Source: Ruegeria sp. HKCCD7303 (GTDB lineage Bacteria; Pseudomonadota; Alphaproteobacteria; Rhodobacterales; Rhodobacteraceae). Taken from it: 64,000 nt of DNA. The position numbers and the translations under genes are program-made. How positions within the stretch are numbered: the stretch's first letter is position 1; each line of letters begins with the position of its first letter. Below are positions 27,042 through 35,957 of the stretch, piece after piece. The stretch is from assembly GCF_013111185.1 (NCBI RefSeq), contig NZ_WVRE01000001.1, positions 248,001 to 312,000 on the forward strand. The letters are read 5' to 3'. A model generated the notes under the pieces. That model was not told the origin of the DNA. It made no database searches and saw only the letters and a list, made by a program, of their open reading frames with translations.

Positions 27042-28811
27042 TTTTGTGGGTGTGTGCTTTTTGAATTGTTGATCAAACAAAGTGCGGAAGCTACCGCTTT
27101 TCTTCATCAACTCATCCAGATTGCCTTGCTCAACAATTGCACCATCCTGAACCACGATAATTTTGTCTGCCTCAAGCACAGTCGACAAGCGGTGAGCGAT
27201 GACGATGACGGTCACGTTCTGCGTCAAGGCATCCAGAGCCTTTTTGACAAGCGATTCCGATTCAGCATCCAAGGCGCTGGTGGCTTCGTCCAACAACAAG
27301 ATTTCGGCGTTGCGCAGAATAGCGCGCGCGATGGCTATCCTCTGTTTTTGACCTCCTGAAAGGAAGGTTCCGTTTTCACCGACCTGAGTGTCATACCCGT
27401 CCTTCAATTCCATGATGAAATCATGGGCGTGCGCTGCTTTGGCCGCTTCAAATACTTCTTCATCGGTTGCTTCCGGCGCTGAACAGCGCAAGTTGTCCAT
27501 GATCGATGCCGAAAACAGAAACGTGTCCTGACCAACATAAGAAATCTTTCGCCGCAACGAAGCAAAGCTCACGTCTCGCAGATCCTGACCATCGATCTCA
27601 ACAACTCCTCCATCGGGGTCATAGAATCGCATGATCAGCCCGAACAATGTGGATTTACCGCCACCAGACTGGCCAACAAGGGCGGTGGTTTTGCCTGCCT
27701 CGAACGTGACGCTCATGTTTTCTATCACCGGCATCGCGCCTTGATACCCGAAGGTTACGTCGCGCAGGGCAATATGGCCGGGCCCGGCCTTTAAGTCGCG
27801 GGCATCTGGGCTTTCCACCATTGTGTCTTGCGAGTCGAGCAAGCTGAACAACAAACCGACACCGATCATGTTGGTTTCGATCTGGACGCGCATGCGTGAC
27901 AAGCGTTTTGCCGGCTCGTAAGCCATCAGCAATGCTGTGATAAAGGACATAAGCTGCCCGGCGGACGGTTGCTCAGACCCTGCAATACCCATCGTGCTGA
28001 CAATCAGCACACCCGCAACGGCAAGGCCCGCCAGAAACTCCATCAATGGGCTGGCGATTGCCTGAAGTCTGGCAATGTCGTTCGAACGTTGCTCGACTTT
28101 GCGGATGGCGGTTTCCATCCGGTCAATCATTCTGTCTTCAAGCGAAAAGACCTTAATGACTTTGATACCTGCTGAGGTTTCCTGCAATACGCGGATAATT
28201 TCGGCCAGCGACTTGAATTCTGCCTGCATGATCGAGCGAACGCTTTTCAGCAAATAGCGAACACCCAGCAAGGCGATGGGGCCGACAACAAAGAACATCA
28301 CCGACAAAACTGGCTGCTGATAAACCATCACAACCACCAGACCGACCAGAGTCAGGGCATCGCGGACAAAGCTAGTCACCAATACATCAATCAAACTCCG
28401 CGCAGCTTGCGCACCATTGGTAGTGCGCATCAGCAGATCTGACGACTCATTTGCACTAAAATATGAAACGCCGTGCCGAAGTAGTTTGCGGTACACCTTT
28501 TCTTGTTGCTGCGCCACGATCCGGTTACCCGCGCGCGCCAGAAAAGTAGACTGAACATACGAGGCAACCGCTTTGGTCAGAAACAGCAGCACAACTGCCA
28601 ACGCAATCACCTGCGCCCATCCCCGCAGTTCCGGGCTTGTCATGGCATCGACGATGTATTCCATCATATAGGCCGACCCGGCCGTCGTGATGGCGACCAC
28701 GATCATTGCCAAAATCGCGATGCCGTACAATGGGCCTTGAGCATAAAAGCTTTCGCCTACAAGGCGGCCCATATAGCCTGATCGCCATTTTTTCCAGGCG
28801 CGCGTTATCAT
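27027..28811 (-). CDS. MsbA-like ABC exporter (fused permease and ATPase)
   Basis: A 594-residue half-transporter: six membrane helices in about residues 25-320, then an ATPase domain with Walker A GQSGGGKSTL, signature LSGGQKQRIAIARA and Walker B ILLLDEATSALD. The arrangement and length match the MsbA/lipid-exporter and multidrug group, which work as homodimers. The ATG at 28,811 was chosen because TTGGAG precedes it at ribosome-binding distance. It stands alone between convergent katG and the YceI-cytochrome c gene, so the neighbourhood gives no clue to its cargo. Lipid A, another lipid or a drug-like molecule are possible. Confidence 0.85.
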   Translation of the reverse strand: MITRAWKKWRSGYMGRLVGESFYAQGPLYGIAILAMIVVAITTAGSAYMMEYIVDAMTSPELRGWAQVIALAVVLLFLTKAVASYVQSTFLARAGNRIVAQQQEKVYRKLLRHGVSYFSANESSDLLMRTTNGAQAARSLIDVLVTSFVRDALTLVGLVVVMVYQQPVLSVMFFVVGPIALLGVRYLLKSVRSIMQAEFKSLAEIIRVLQETSAGIKVIKVFSLEDRMIDRMETAIRKVEQRSNDIARLQAIASPLMEFLAGLAVAGVLIVSTMGIAGSEQPSAGQLMSFITALLMAYEPAKRLSRMRVQIETNMIGVGLLFSLLDSQDTMVESPDARDLKAGPGHIALRDVTFGYQGAMPVIENMSVTFEAGKTTALVGQSGGGKSTLFGLIMRFYDPDGGVVEIDGQDLRDVSFASLRRKISYVGQDTFLFSASIMDNLRCSAPEATDEEVFEAAKAAHAHDFIMELKDGYDTQVGENGTFLSGGQKQRIAIARAILRNAEILLLDEATSALDAESESLVKKALDALTQNVTVIVIAHRLSTVLEADKIIVVQDGAIVEQGNLDELMKKSGSFRTLFDQQFKKHTPTKEVAE

Positions 28812-29096
28812 TGCGTTCTCCAAATCGTGAAACGGTGCGCACGTTCAGATACCCTAAAATTTGCCGGGCCAAAAGGGCAGATACCGGGCTGCGTCAGTGA
28901 GGCCCATGCCAACTGTTGTTCGTGCGAAGCCGTAGATAGGGATTGCAATGGGATGAGACAAGTACAATGCGCGCTACGAACCAAAAGCAAGTAATCTGGC
29001 GCGCGCGATTTTGCGCCTCAAATGGAGAATTTTTCCGCCCTATCATCAGTGCGCGGGCGTCCGCGCGACTGAATCAAGGTCGAAGCTCGGTAAAAC

Positions 29097-30035
29097 TCAG
29101 CTTTCGCTCTGCAGATATGCCAACAAGTTAACGATATCTTCGTCTTTTTTCAGACCGCGAAACTGCATCCGATTTCCGGGGAGGAAGCCTTTGGGATCGG
29201 CCAGAAATGCAGTCAAGTTTTCCTGTGTCCAAACTATGCCAGAGTTCTGCATAGGAGCGGAATACTTGAAGCCTTCAACCTGGCCCGCTGGCTTGCCAAT
29301 AACGGCATGCAAGGAAGGGCCGACAGCGTTACTGCCTTCGTTCAGTTTATGGCAAGCGCTGCATTTGCGAAAAACTTTCTTCCCCGCCTTGATGTCTCCT
29401 GACGCGGCGGCTGCAACGGCCGCAGTTTCTGCTGCTGGTGTTGCGGCGGCCTGTTTGCTGTCAGAGTGAAAGATCAGCCGGGCCGTGACAGGAACTGTCC
29501 GGGTGATGCTCGGTAGGTTTGCCAGTTCCATCAGCTTATCGACACCCGCGTTCACACCAGCATCTTCTGCGCTGAGGAACACTATATCATTGGTGGAAAC
29601 CAGGACCGAAGATTCGGACAGTTGCGCTACAAACAGTTCTGTGTCGAAAGAAACGTCCGAGCCAACCAGAGACAGAACGGATGCTGCATCTACTGTGGTG
29701 GTTTCGCCAATCGACAGCCCGGATACTTCGGCCATGTCGAAGTCAGCCGTCAGCGTTGCCGAGCCGGCTTTTCGAAAAACAAATTCAATCATCCGATCGT
29801 TTCGGATATCGATATTGGTCTCGACAGATGACAGGTCGATGGTGATTTCAGCGCGACCATCTTGGGTCACATGCCCGCTGAGTTTGCCAAAGCTGTTAAC
29901 CTCACCCACAGTGTTTTTCTTTATGGTGCCATAAGCCAAGTGCGAGTTGTCGCTGTCCAAAGTCCACGTGCCGGCAAGAACAGGTGTTGCAACAATCGCC
30001 GACGCAATCGTGACTGCTTTCAACAGAAGTTTCAT
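29097..30035 (-). CDS. Secreted YceI-domain and cytochrome c fusion protein
   Basis: A 312-residue exported protein. A signal peptide (MKLLLKAV to VLA, cleavage after residue 21) precedes a YceI-like beta-barrel domain of about residues 22-195 (TWTLDSDNSHLAYG at its start), a family that binds isoprenoid or quinone-like lipids. An Ala-rich linker leads to a class I cytochrome c domain with CSACH (Cys225, Cys228, His229) and a GNRMQF segment carrying the likely axial methionine. The start at 30,035 has GGAGG upstream. It is divergent from an ECF sigma/anti-sigma pair, so it may be part of that regulon. A periplasmic electron-transfer role using a bound lipophilic molecule is plausible but inferred. 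Confidence 0.85.
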   Translation of the reverse strand: MKLLLKAVTIASAIVATPVLAGTWTLDSDNSHLAYGTIKKNTVGEVNSFGKLSGHVTQDGRAEITIDLSSVETNIDIRNDRMIEFVFRKAGSATLTADFDMAEVSGLSIGETTTVDAASVLSLVGSDVSFDTELFVAQLSESSVLVSTNDIVFLSAEDAGVNAGVDKLMELANLPSITRTVPVTARLIFHSDSKQAAATPAAETAAVAAAASGDIKAGKKVFRKCSACHKLNEGSNAVGPSLHAVIGKPAGQVEGFKYSAPMQNSGIVWTQENLTAFLADPKGFLPGNRMQFRGLKKDEDIVNLLAYLQSES

Positions 30036-30118
30036 TTCATTCCTCCAAGGTTTATGACAATTTTGCCGAGCGGGCCCGGTCCGTGAAAACCAAACACACA
30101 CAGGTCGCGATTTATTCG

Positions 30119-30655
30119 ATGAATGCCGAAATGACTTCAGAACAGGCCGTTCGGGATGCGGTGCAGACGCACTCGAAACGCGTCTGGCGGTTTGCGTTGG
30201 CATTGTCTGGGGCGTCTGACGTGGCGGATGACCTTTTGCAGGCGACTTGTCTTCGTGCGTTGGAACGTCATCATCAGGTCACGTCGCATAATCGTCTGGA
30301 CAGCTGGTTGATGACAATCTGTCGGTCTATCTGGCTGAACGAAGTGCGATCACGCTCGGTCCGTCGGGCGCAGGCATTATCGGTAACGCCAGAAGCAGAC
30401 CTTGTGGCGAGCGGGCCGGACACAGAAACGAATATTTTCGCCACTGAAGTGTTTACACAAGTGATGCAGCTTCCAGAAGCGCAGCGGGAAACGGTTATGC
30501 TTGTGTTCGTCGAAGGGTACAGCTACCGCGAAGCTGCCGCCTTGCTGGAGGTTCCCATCGGTACGATCATGAGCCGGCTCTCGAATGCTCGGCAGAAACT
30601 GAAAGCGGTGCTGCAGCCCGATGCGGCGCACACCGCGCGACGGAGTGGCAAATGA
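30119..30655 (+). CDS. ECF-type RNA polymerase sigma factor
   Basis: A 178-residue sigma-70 family protein of the extracytoplasmic-function type. Region 2 is seen in DDLLQATCLRALERH with SWLMTICRSIWLNEVRSR, and region 4 in LPEAQRETVMLVFVEGYSYREAAALL followed by PIGTIMSRLSNARQKL, a helix-turn-helix. The ATG at 30,119 is a choice: a GTG at 30,083 and an ATG at 30,131 are also in frame and no clear ribosome site decides. It overlaps the membrane-anchored anti-sigma gene by 4 bases. It is divergent from the YceI-cytochrome c gene. Confidence 0.9.
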   Translation: MNAEMTSEQAVRDAVQTHSKRVWRFALALSGASDVADDLLQATCLRALERHHQVTSHNRLDSWLMTICRSIWLNEVRSRSVRRAQALSVTPEADLVASGPDTETNIFATEVFTQVMQLPEAQRETVMLVFVEGYSYREAAALLEVPIGTIMSRLSNARQKLKAVLQPDAAHTARRSGK

Positions 30656-31389
30656 CGTTTTCCGACGAAACGCTGGTGGCGTATCTGGAAGGCACGCTGG
30701 ATGAGGCGCAGAGCCGCGCCATTGAGGCTGCGGTTGAGACCGACACCGCGCTGGAACATCGCCTGATGGTACTGGATCCGTTCGCGCCACTTGTTCATGA
30801 TGTTTTTGAGAAACTTCCGGCTGAGGCGCCAAGTGTAGAGATGCCCGATCCGGTGATGCCAGCTGCGCGCGGCAGTGGTCTGCGCCTTGTTGCAGTCGCA
30901 GCGAGTGCGGCGATTGCTGCCATTGCCGTGACCTTTTGGGCCACTCGACCGGCAGACCTGGGCTGGGCACAGCAAGCTGCGATCTATCAGTCGCTTTACG
31001 TGCCCGAGACCATAGCCTCGCTAGACAGTTCAACCAAATCGCTAGACAAGCAATTTGAAATGGCTGAGGCAGAGCTTGGGCGGTCTTTGAACCGTGAAAC
31101 GCTGGAATCCTTGCCGGGGTTGGAGCTAAAACGGGCGCAGGTTCTGTCCTTCAAAGGCAAGCCTCTGATTCAGGTTGTTTTTGCAGATGAACAAGGTCAG
31201 CCCTTTGCATTCTGCGTTATCCGTCAAGGGCCAGATGCCCCACCGGCTGAGATCAAGCAAGCGGTGCTGAGTGGGTTGGCGACAGCCACATGGGCGCAGG
31301 ATGGCTACGGGTACATGCTGTTGGGCAATTCGCCGCAGACTGATTTGCAGAATGAGTTGGACGTTCTGACCCGGACCTTTGCAGGCTGA
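30652..31389 (+). CDS. Predicted membrane-anchored anti-sigma factor
   Basis: A 245-residue protein. The N-terminus (DETLVAYLEGTLDEAQ) resembles the cytoplasmic sigma-binding helices of anti-sigma factors, though no zinc-binding HxxxCxxC motif is present. One membrane segment lies at about residues 77-96. The remaining 150 residues would be periplasmic and contain no recognised domain. It starts as an ATGA overlap with the sigma-factor gene, the classical arrangement for a sigma/anti-sigma pair. The signal that releases the sigma factor is unknown. Confidence 0.8.
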   Translation: MTFSDETLVAYLEGTLDEAQSRAIEAAVETDTALEHRLMVLDPFAPLVHDVFEKLPAEAPSVEMPDPVMPAARGSGLRLVAVAASAAIAAIAVTFWATRPADLGWAQQAAIYQSLYVPETIASLDSSTKSLDKQFEMAEAELGRSLNRETLESLPGLELKRAQVLSFKGKPLIQVVFADEQGQPFAFCVIRQGPDAPPAEIKQAVLSGLATATWAQDGYGYMLLGNSPQTDLQNELDVLTRTFAG

Positions 31390-31446
31390 TCAGAAACTCT
31401 TGGAAAGCCTCTTGTGAACCGGTGCAAATGCCCGAAGAATGCCGGT

Positions 31447-32523
31447 ATGAATTCGAAGAAACCCATGCCGCTTCCGGAGGATGAGGCCGAAGATCTCGGC
31501 CCGGCCAGTATTTTTGACGGTGATCCGACCGAAGAAGAGGATTTGTGGTTTTTGCCACCCGATGAGGTGGCGGAGGAGGATTATTTCCCGCCCGGCCCCC
31601 GATCTGATCGGCGTTTGTTGTTTGACCCGCGTGATTGGCGGGCGGCGCAGTCAGACTTGTCGGCAGAGCTTGCGGATCTGGCGCTGACTTTTGGGGCGCT
31701 GGACGAACGGTTACGTGCTGGACCCAAAGGATGGACTCATCGTCTGGCTTTGATGGAGACGTCTGATCTGGGCTGGTGGACCGGCGATCGGGTCAGTGTG
31801 GACCGATTGGCCTTGTGGACTGGTCTGCGCATTGGCGCGACCCACGACGATGTGCAAGCTTTGTTCCGTGCGGGTTGGGCTGTGCGCCGATTAAGCTCGG
31901 GCGCTGCTCCTGCAGAAGGGGGATGGGAAAGCGGGCTGACCGCGTTTCTGGACCGTCTGGCACAGGGTTCTGATGCCGCGCCCGAGGCTGTTGTGGATTT
32001 GGCGGAAGTTATGCAAAGCGCTGAAGGTTTGCATCCGGTGACGCAATCGGCAATTGCGTTTCATGCATGGCGCGCGATCGCGCAGGGTATTGGACAAGAC
32101 ACAGAGGCCGCCGTGATTGCGGCGCGGCACGCTGCGTCCATGGGACGTGGTGGTGCCCTGTTTATGCCGCTTGCCTTGTCTGGCCCTGGTGCCTTGCGTG
32201 GGGCAGGCGAACCGACGGAAAAGTTGGGATCCTGGATACGAGGGGCAGGGCAGGCGGCCCTTGCGGGTCTCTTGCATCTCGACCGGATCAGTGCGTGGGA
32301 GGACAAAGCCCGGGACGTCACGCAAGATCTGAGCGGGCGCACGCCACCGCGTTTGATCGAGGTTCTGGCATCGTGGCCGATGGTCTCCGCTCCGTTGGCC
32401 GAAGACTTGACCGAAGCGTCCCGCGCGGCGGTTCAGCGCAATTTCGATCTGTTTAGCCGCCGAGGTTTGGTGAGAGAGGTCACGGGGCAAGGGCGTTATC
32501 GAGTCTGGACTGCGGCGCTGTAG
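31447..32523 (+). CDS. DUF1612/helix-turn-helix domain protein (RHE_PE00001-like)
   Basis: A 358-residue protein of unknown function. After an acidic N-terminus, the segment ALDERLRAGPKGWTHRLALM followed by WWTGDRVSVDRLAL resembles DUF1612 proteins, which are mostly known from rhizobial plasmids and share some features with Fic-like folds. The C-terminal 50 residues resemble the HTH domain that ends those proteins (IEVLASWPMVSAPLAEDL, then REVTGQGRYRVW). The ATG at 31,447 is chosen over an upstream GTG. It begins 58 bases after the anti-sigma gene and ends convergently overlapping a LysR gene by 28 bases. A DNA-binding role is inferred only from the C-terminus. Confidence 0.65.
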   Translation: MNSKKPMPLPEDEAEDLGPASIFDGDPTEEEDLWFLPPDEVAEEDYFPPGPRSDRRLLFDPRDWRAAQSDLSAELADLALTFGALDERLRAGPKGWTHRLALMETSDLGWWTGDRVSVDRLALWTGLRIGATHDDVQALFRAGWAVRRLSSGAAPAEGGWESGLTAFLDRLAQGSDAAPEAVVDLAEVMQSAEGLHPVTQSAIAFHAWRAIAQGIGQDTEAAVIAARHAASMGRGGALFMPLALSGPGALRGAGEPTEKLGSWIRGAGQAALAGLLHLDRISAWEDKARDVTQDLSGRTPPRLIEVLASWPMVSAPLAEDLTEASRAAVQRNFDLFSRRGLVREVTGQGRYRVWTAAL

Positions 32524-33386
32524 TCCAGCAGCCAGTCACGAAAGGTGCGGGCGGGTTTGCGCATGGTTGCAAGCGATGGGTAGATCAGGTGGTACGCCTC
32601 TTGTCCGGAAACTGCGGTGTCGGGCAAGCACGGCACGAGCCCTGACAATTCTATGATCCGATCTGAAGCAGGCGCGCGGGCAAGCGCAATACCCAACCCG
32701 CTTGCTGACAGTTCTGCGGCCATGATCGAGTTGTCAGCGAAAAAGTACTGAGCCTGTCCTGCAGGCAAGCGCAGGGTTTCGAACCAATGCGGCCAACTTG
32801 CGCGATGTGTTGAGACCTCGATCAGAGTGTAACTAAGCAAGTCTTGCGGGGTTTTGATCTGTGCAGCGATAGCGGGCGGTGCAACAGGGTAAAGAACTTC
32901 TCGAATTAACTCATCACCTTCGGTGCCAAACAGGGCAGGGTTACCAAAAACAATCTGCAAGTCGGTAAATCGATTGGCAAAATCCGAAACGATGTTTCCG
33001 GTGGACAGTGACAGGTTGATATCAGGGTGCCGGGCTTGAAATGCTGAAAGGCCCTTGGCCAGGATTCCATGGGCGAAAAGCAATACAGACTGCACGTAGA
33101 GACGCTGCTCTCGCGTTTCGCCAAACAGGCCTGTGGTGGCAGTTTCCAGCATCAACAGGGATTGTTGCACCGATGGCAAATACGCCCGCCCTGCCTCGGT
33201 CAGAGTAACGGCATGGGCATGGCGGTGGAACAGAGGGGTGCCCAGCCGGGTTTCCAGCGCTTTCACCTGTTGGCTGACGGCCGCGGCGGACATGTTCAGC
33301 TGCACCGCCGCACGGGCAAAGCTTTCGGTTCGCGCGGCCGCTTCGAACACACGTAACCAGTTGAGAGAGGGGATGCGGGATGACAT
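32496..33386 (-). CDS. LysR-family transcriptional regulator, GcvA-like
   Basis: A 296-residue LysR-type regulator opening with SLNWLRVFEAAARTESFARAA and SAAAVSQQVKALE, the winged helix-turn-helix typical of the GcvA-like branch. The C-terminal part is the substrate-binding effector domain. It is divergent from the sterol-desaturase-family hydroxylase across a 95-base gap, which makes that gene the likeliest target. Its 3' end overlaps the DUF1612/HTH gene by 28 bases. Confidence 0.92.
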   Translation of the reverse strand: MSSRIPSLNWLRVFEAAARTESFARAAVQLNMSAAAVSQQVKALETRLGTPLFHRHAHAVTLTEAGRAYLPSVQQSLLMLETATTGLFGETREQRLYVQSVLLFAHGILAKGLSAFQARHPDINLSLSTGNIVSDFANRFTDLQIVFGNPALFGTEGDELIREVLYPVAPPAIAAQIKTPQDLLSYTLIEVSTHRASWPHWFETLRLPAGQAQYFFADNSIMAAELSASGLGIALARAPASDRIIELSGLVPCLPDTAVSGQEAYHLIYPSLATMRKPARTFRDWLLDYSAAVQTR

Positions 33387-33481
33387 TTTAACAGGCTAAG
33401 CAAAACTTATCCTGACCTGCAAGACAAACCGTGCTGAACCTTGCTCAAGACGCGTTAGCGTGTTGGCAGCGAACTAAATGA

Positions 33482-34495
33482 ATGAGCCCAGCCATGACCG
33501 ATCCAGCTCTGCCTCCGCGACCCAAGCGCAAAATCTGGAACTTTACACCGCAATTGCCAATTCAGACGTCTCCGTACTGGGATTGGCCGATGAAACCGTT
33601 GGCTGCGCTGCGTTACCTTCTGCAAAGCTGGAACCCGTTGGCGCTGCGCGCGCTGCTGCTGGTTTTTGCCATCATCACCTGGAATTACCTGACCCCGTCA
33701 CTCGTCCGGATCCAGACGTTCAGCTGGGATTGGGTGGCCGAGATCTGGTTTCGGAATTTCTGTATTCTGATGGTGGTTGCAGGTGGCTTGCATCTGGCAC
33801 TGTGGAAATTCCGTACGCAACAGGATGAATACCGCTATGACATGCGTCCGATGATGAAGGGCGCAAAGGTTTTCACCTTCAAGAACCAGGTCTGGGACAA
33901 CATTTTCTGGACCTTAGGCCCGGCGCTGACCTTCTGGACTTTTTGGGAATGCATGATCCTGTATTCCTATGCCAATGGGTGGATCACCATGATCACCTTC
34001 GACAGCAATCCGATATGGTTCATCGCGGTTGTAATCTTTGTTCCGATCTGGGCGGGATTTCATTTCTACTGGCTACACCGTTTGCTGCATGTCGGCCCGT
34101 TCTATACCAAAGTGCACGCTTGGCATCATCGCAACATCAACACCGGTCCATGGTCTGGCCTAGCCATGCATCCTGTCGAAAGTTTCTTTTTGATGTTCGA
34201 CACGATGATTTTCTTTCTGCTGCCGTCCCATCCAATCCACGCGATATTTCTGCTGTTTCATCACGGAATTGGTGCACCGACCTCTCATGCCGGTTTCGAA
34301 CACGTTAAATTCGGCAACAAGGCCAAGTTTCAGGTCGGGGACTTTTTCCATCAGCTGCATCACAGGTTCTTCGATTGCAACTACGGCACGTGGGAAACGC
34401 CTTGGGATGAGTGGTTCAACACGTTCCACGATGGCACAGACGAGGGCAACGAAATGGTCAAAGAACGCAGGCGCAAGATCTGGGCGGGCGAGTAA
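33482..34495 (+). CDS. Sterol desaturase/fatty acid hydroxylase-family membrane di-iron oxygenase
   Basis: A 337-residue membrane protein with several hydrophobic helices and the histidine clusters of the family: HFYWLHRLLH, HAWHHRN and HQLHHRF, plus an isolated FHHGIG. These bind two irons and support oxygen-dependent hydroxylation or desaturation of a lipid or sterol-like substrate in the membrane. In Rhodobacterales similar enzymes act on fatty acids or carotenoids, but nothing here fixes the substrate. An in-frame ATG 12 bases downstream is an equally plausible start. A divergent LysR gene probably controls it. A long inverted repeat follows the stop. Confidence 0.88.
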   Translation: MSPAMTDPALPPRPKRKIWNFTPQLPIQTSPYWDWPMKPLAALRYLLQSWNPLALRALLLVFAIITWNYLTPSLVRIQTFSWDWVAEIWFRNFCILMVVAGGLHLALWKFRTQQDEYRYDMRPMMKGAKVFTFKNQVWDNIFWTLGPALTFWTFWECMILYSYANGWITMITFDSNPIWFIAVVIFVPIWAGFHFYWLHRLLHVGPFYTKVHAWHHRNINTGPWSGLAMHPVESFFLMFDTMIFFLLPSHPIHAIFLLFHHGIGAPTSHAGFEHVKFGNKAKFQVGDFFHQLHHRFFDCNYGTWETPWDEWFNTFHDGTDEGNEMVKERRRKIWAGE

Positions 34496-34502
34496 AGCCG
34501 CA

Positions 34503-34544
34503 CCAGTCCTTTGCCGAGCCCGAAACGACCCGGCAAAGGACTGG
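34503..34544. terminator. Long inverted repeat after the hydroxylase gene, possible terminator
   Basis: Arms CCAGTCCTTTGCCG (34,503-34,516) and CGGCAAAGGACTGG (34,531-34,544) are perfectly complementary over 14 bases around a 14-base loop. It starts seven bases after the stop codon. There is no T-run on either side, so it may stop transcription poorly or instead protect the 3' end of the transcript. Confidence 0.6.
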
Positions 34545-34649
34545 GATTTACATCCAGACGTAACCCCTCATTCTGCTGCGAAGCATCAGGGTAAGTTGGC
34601 CAAGCTGGAAGGGGCGTCGCAAAAAGTTCTACAACAAGATCGGGTAAGC

Positions 34650-35957
34650 TCAGCGCCCGACCCCGACATAGGTTTCGAAACCTGCCTTCAGGGTTTTGCT
34701 TTCTGAGTAGATATTTCGCAGATCCACCATTCTGGGGGTGCTCATGGCCGCCGCCAAATCGCTAAGGTTCAAAGCCCTGAATTCGTTCCATTCGGTCAGC
34801 AGAACCAGCACATCCGCCCCTTTGGCTGCCGCATAAGGATCATCGCACCAGTCAACACCAGGCAACAAGGCTTCACCCTCAGATTTGCCTTGTGGATCTA
34901 CGACGCGTACTTTTGCTCCTCCGCCGATCAGGGCAGGGACAATGGACAATGACGGCGCGTCGCGCATGTCATCCGTGTTGGGTTTGAACGTGACACCGAG
35001 AACTGCAATGGTTTTGCCGTTGAAGCGATCATCACAAGCTTCGCGGATCTTCTCGATCATGCGCTTTTTGATTTCGTCATTCACGCGAATGACGGTTTCC
35101 GTAATCTGCATCGGATGCGCGTGGTCCTGACCGATCCTGGCCAGCGCGGCAGTGTCCTTCGGAAAACACGACCCGCCATAGCCGGGTCCGGCATGCAGGA
35201 ACTTGTTGCCGATCCGCCCGTCCAGGCCCATGCCTCGGGATACCTCTTTGACATCTGCGCCAACTTTTTCGCACAGGCCCGCGATTTCGTTGATAAAGGT
35301 GATCTTGGTCGCCAAGAACGCGTTTGCGGCATATTTGATCATCTCAGCACTTTCCAGATCGGTTGTCAGGATCGGAAAATCTCGTAGGTAGAGAGGGCGG
35401 TAGATTTCGGCCATCACTTCGGCGGCGCGGTCGTTTTCAACGCCCACGACAACGCGGTCGGGGCGCATAAAATCGTCAATTGCGGCACCTTCGCGCAGGA
35501 ATTCTGGGTTGGACGCGACATCAAAATCCGCCTTTGGGTTGGCTGCGGCAACCACCTCTTGTACCTGTCTGTTGGTGCCAACGGGTACGGTCGATTTTGT
35601 GACGATCACCGTATAGCCAGTGACGGCATTTGCGATTTCTTCCGCGGCGGCCATGACATAGGTCAGGTCTGCATGGCCATCACCGCGCCGGGTTGGTGTG
35701 CCCACCGCAATGAAGACGGCATCTGCTCCATCCACCGCATCTGCCAGATTAGTGGTAAAACTCAGTCGACCAGCAGCCACGTTTTTGGCCATCAAAACAT
35801 CCAGACCCGGCTCGTAAATCGGAACCCGTCCGGCTTTGAGCATGTCGATCTTTTGGTTTGCCTTGTCGACGCAAATCACATCGTGACCGAAATCCGAAAA
35901 GCACACGCCGGACACAAGGCCAACGTAACCGGTTCCGATCATCGCAATACGCATCAT
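34650..35957 (-). CDS. ugd: UDP-glucose 6-dehydrogenase
   Basis: A 435-residue enzyme that oxidises UDP-glucose to UDP-glucuronate with two NAD+. The NAD-binding motif is MIGTGYVGLVSG, the catalytic cysteine sits in GPGYGGSCFPKD (Cys264), and the C-terminal UDP-binding domain carries VLGVTFKPNTDDMRDAPS. Two adjacent ATG codons start the gene; the second (35,954) has the better spacing from AAAGGA. It supplies a precursor for capsule or exopolysaccharide, in line with the manC and galU genes on the same strand upstream. Confidence 0.95.
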   Translation of the reverse strand: MMRIAMIGTGYVGLVSGVCFSDFGHDVICVDKANQKIDMLKAGRVPIYEPGLDVLMAKNVAAGRLSFTTNLADAVDGADAVFIAVGTPTRRGDGHADLTYVMAAAEEIANAVTGYTVIVTKSTVPVGTNRQVQEVVAAANPKADFDVASNPEFLREGAAIDDFMRPDRVVVGVENDRAAEVMAEIYRPLYLRDFPILTTDLESAEMIKYAANAFLATKITFINEIAGLCEKVGADVKEVSRGMGLDGRIGNKFLHAGPGYGGSCFPKDTAALARIGQDHAHPMQITETVIRVNDEIKKRMIEKIREACDDRFNGKTIAVLGVTFKPNTDDMRDAPSLSIVPALIGGGAKVRVVDPQGKSEGEALLPGVDWCDDPYAAAKGADVLVLLTEWNEFRALNLSDLAAAMSTPRMVDLRNIYSESKTLKAGFETYVGVGR

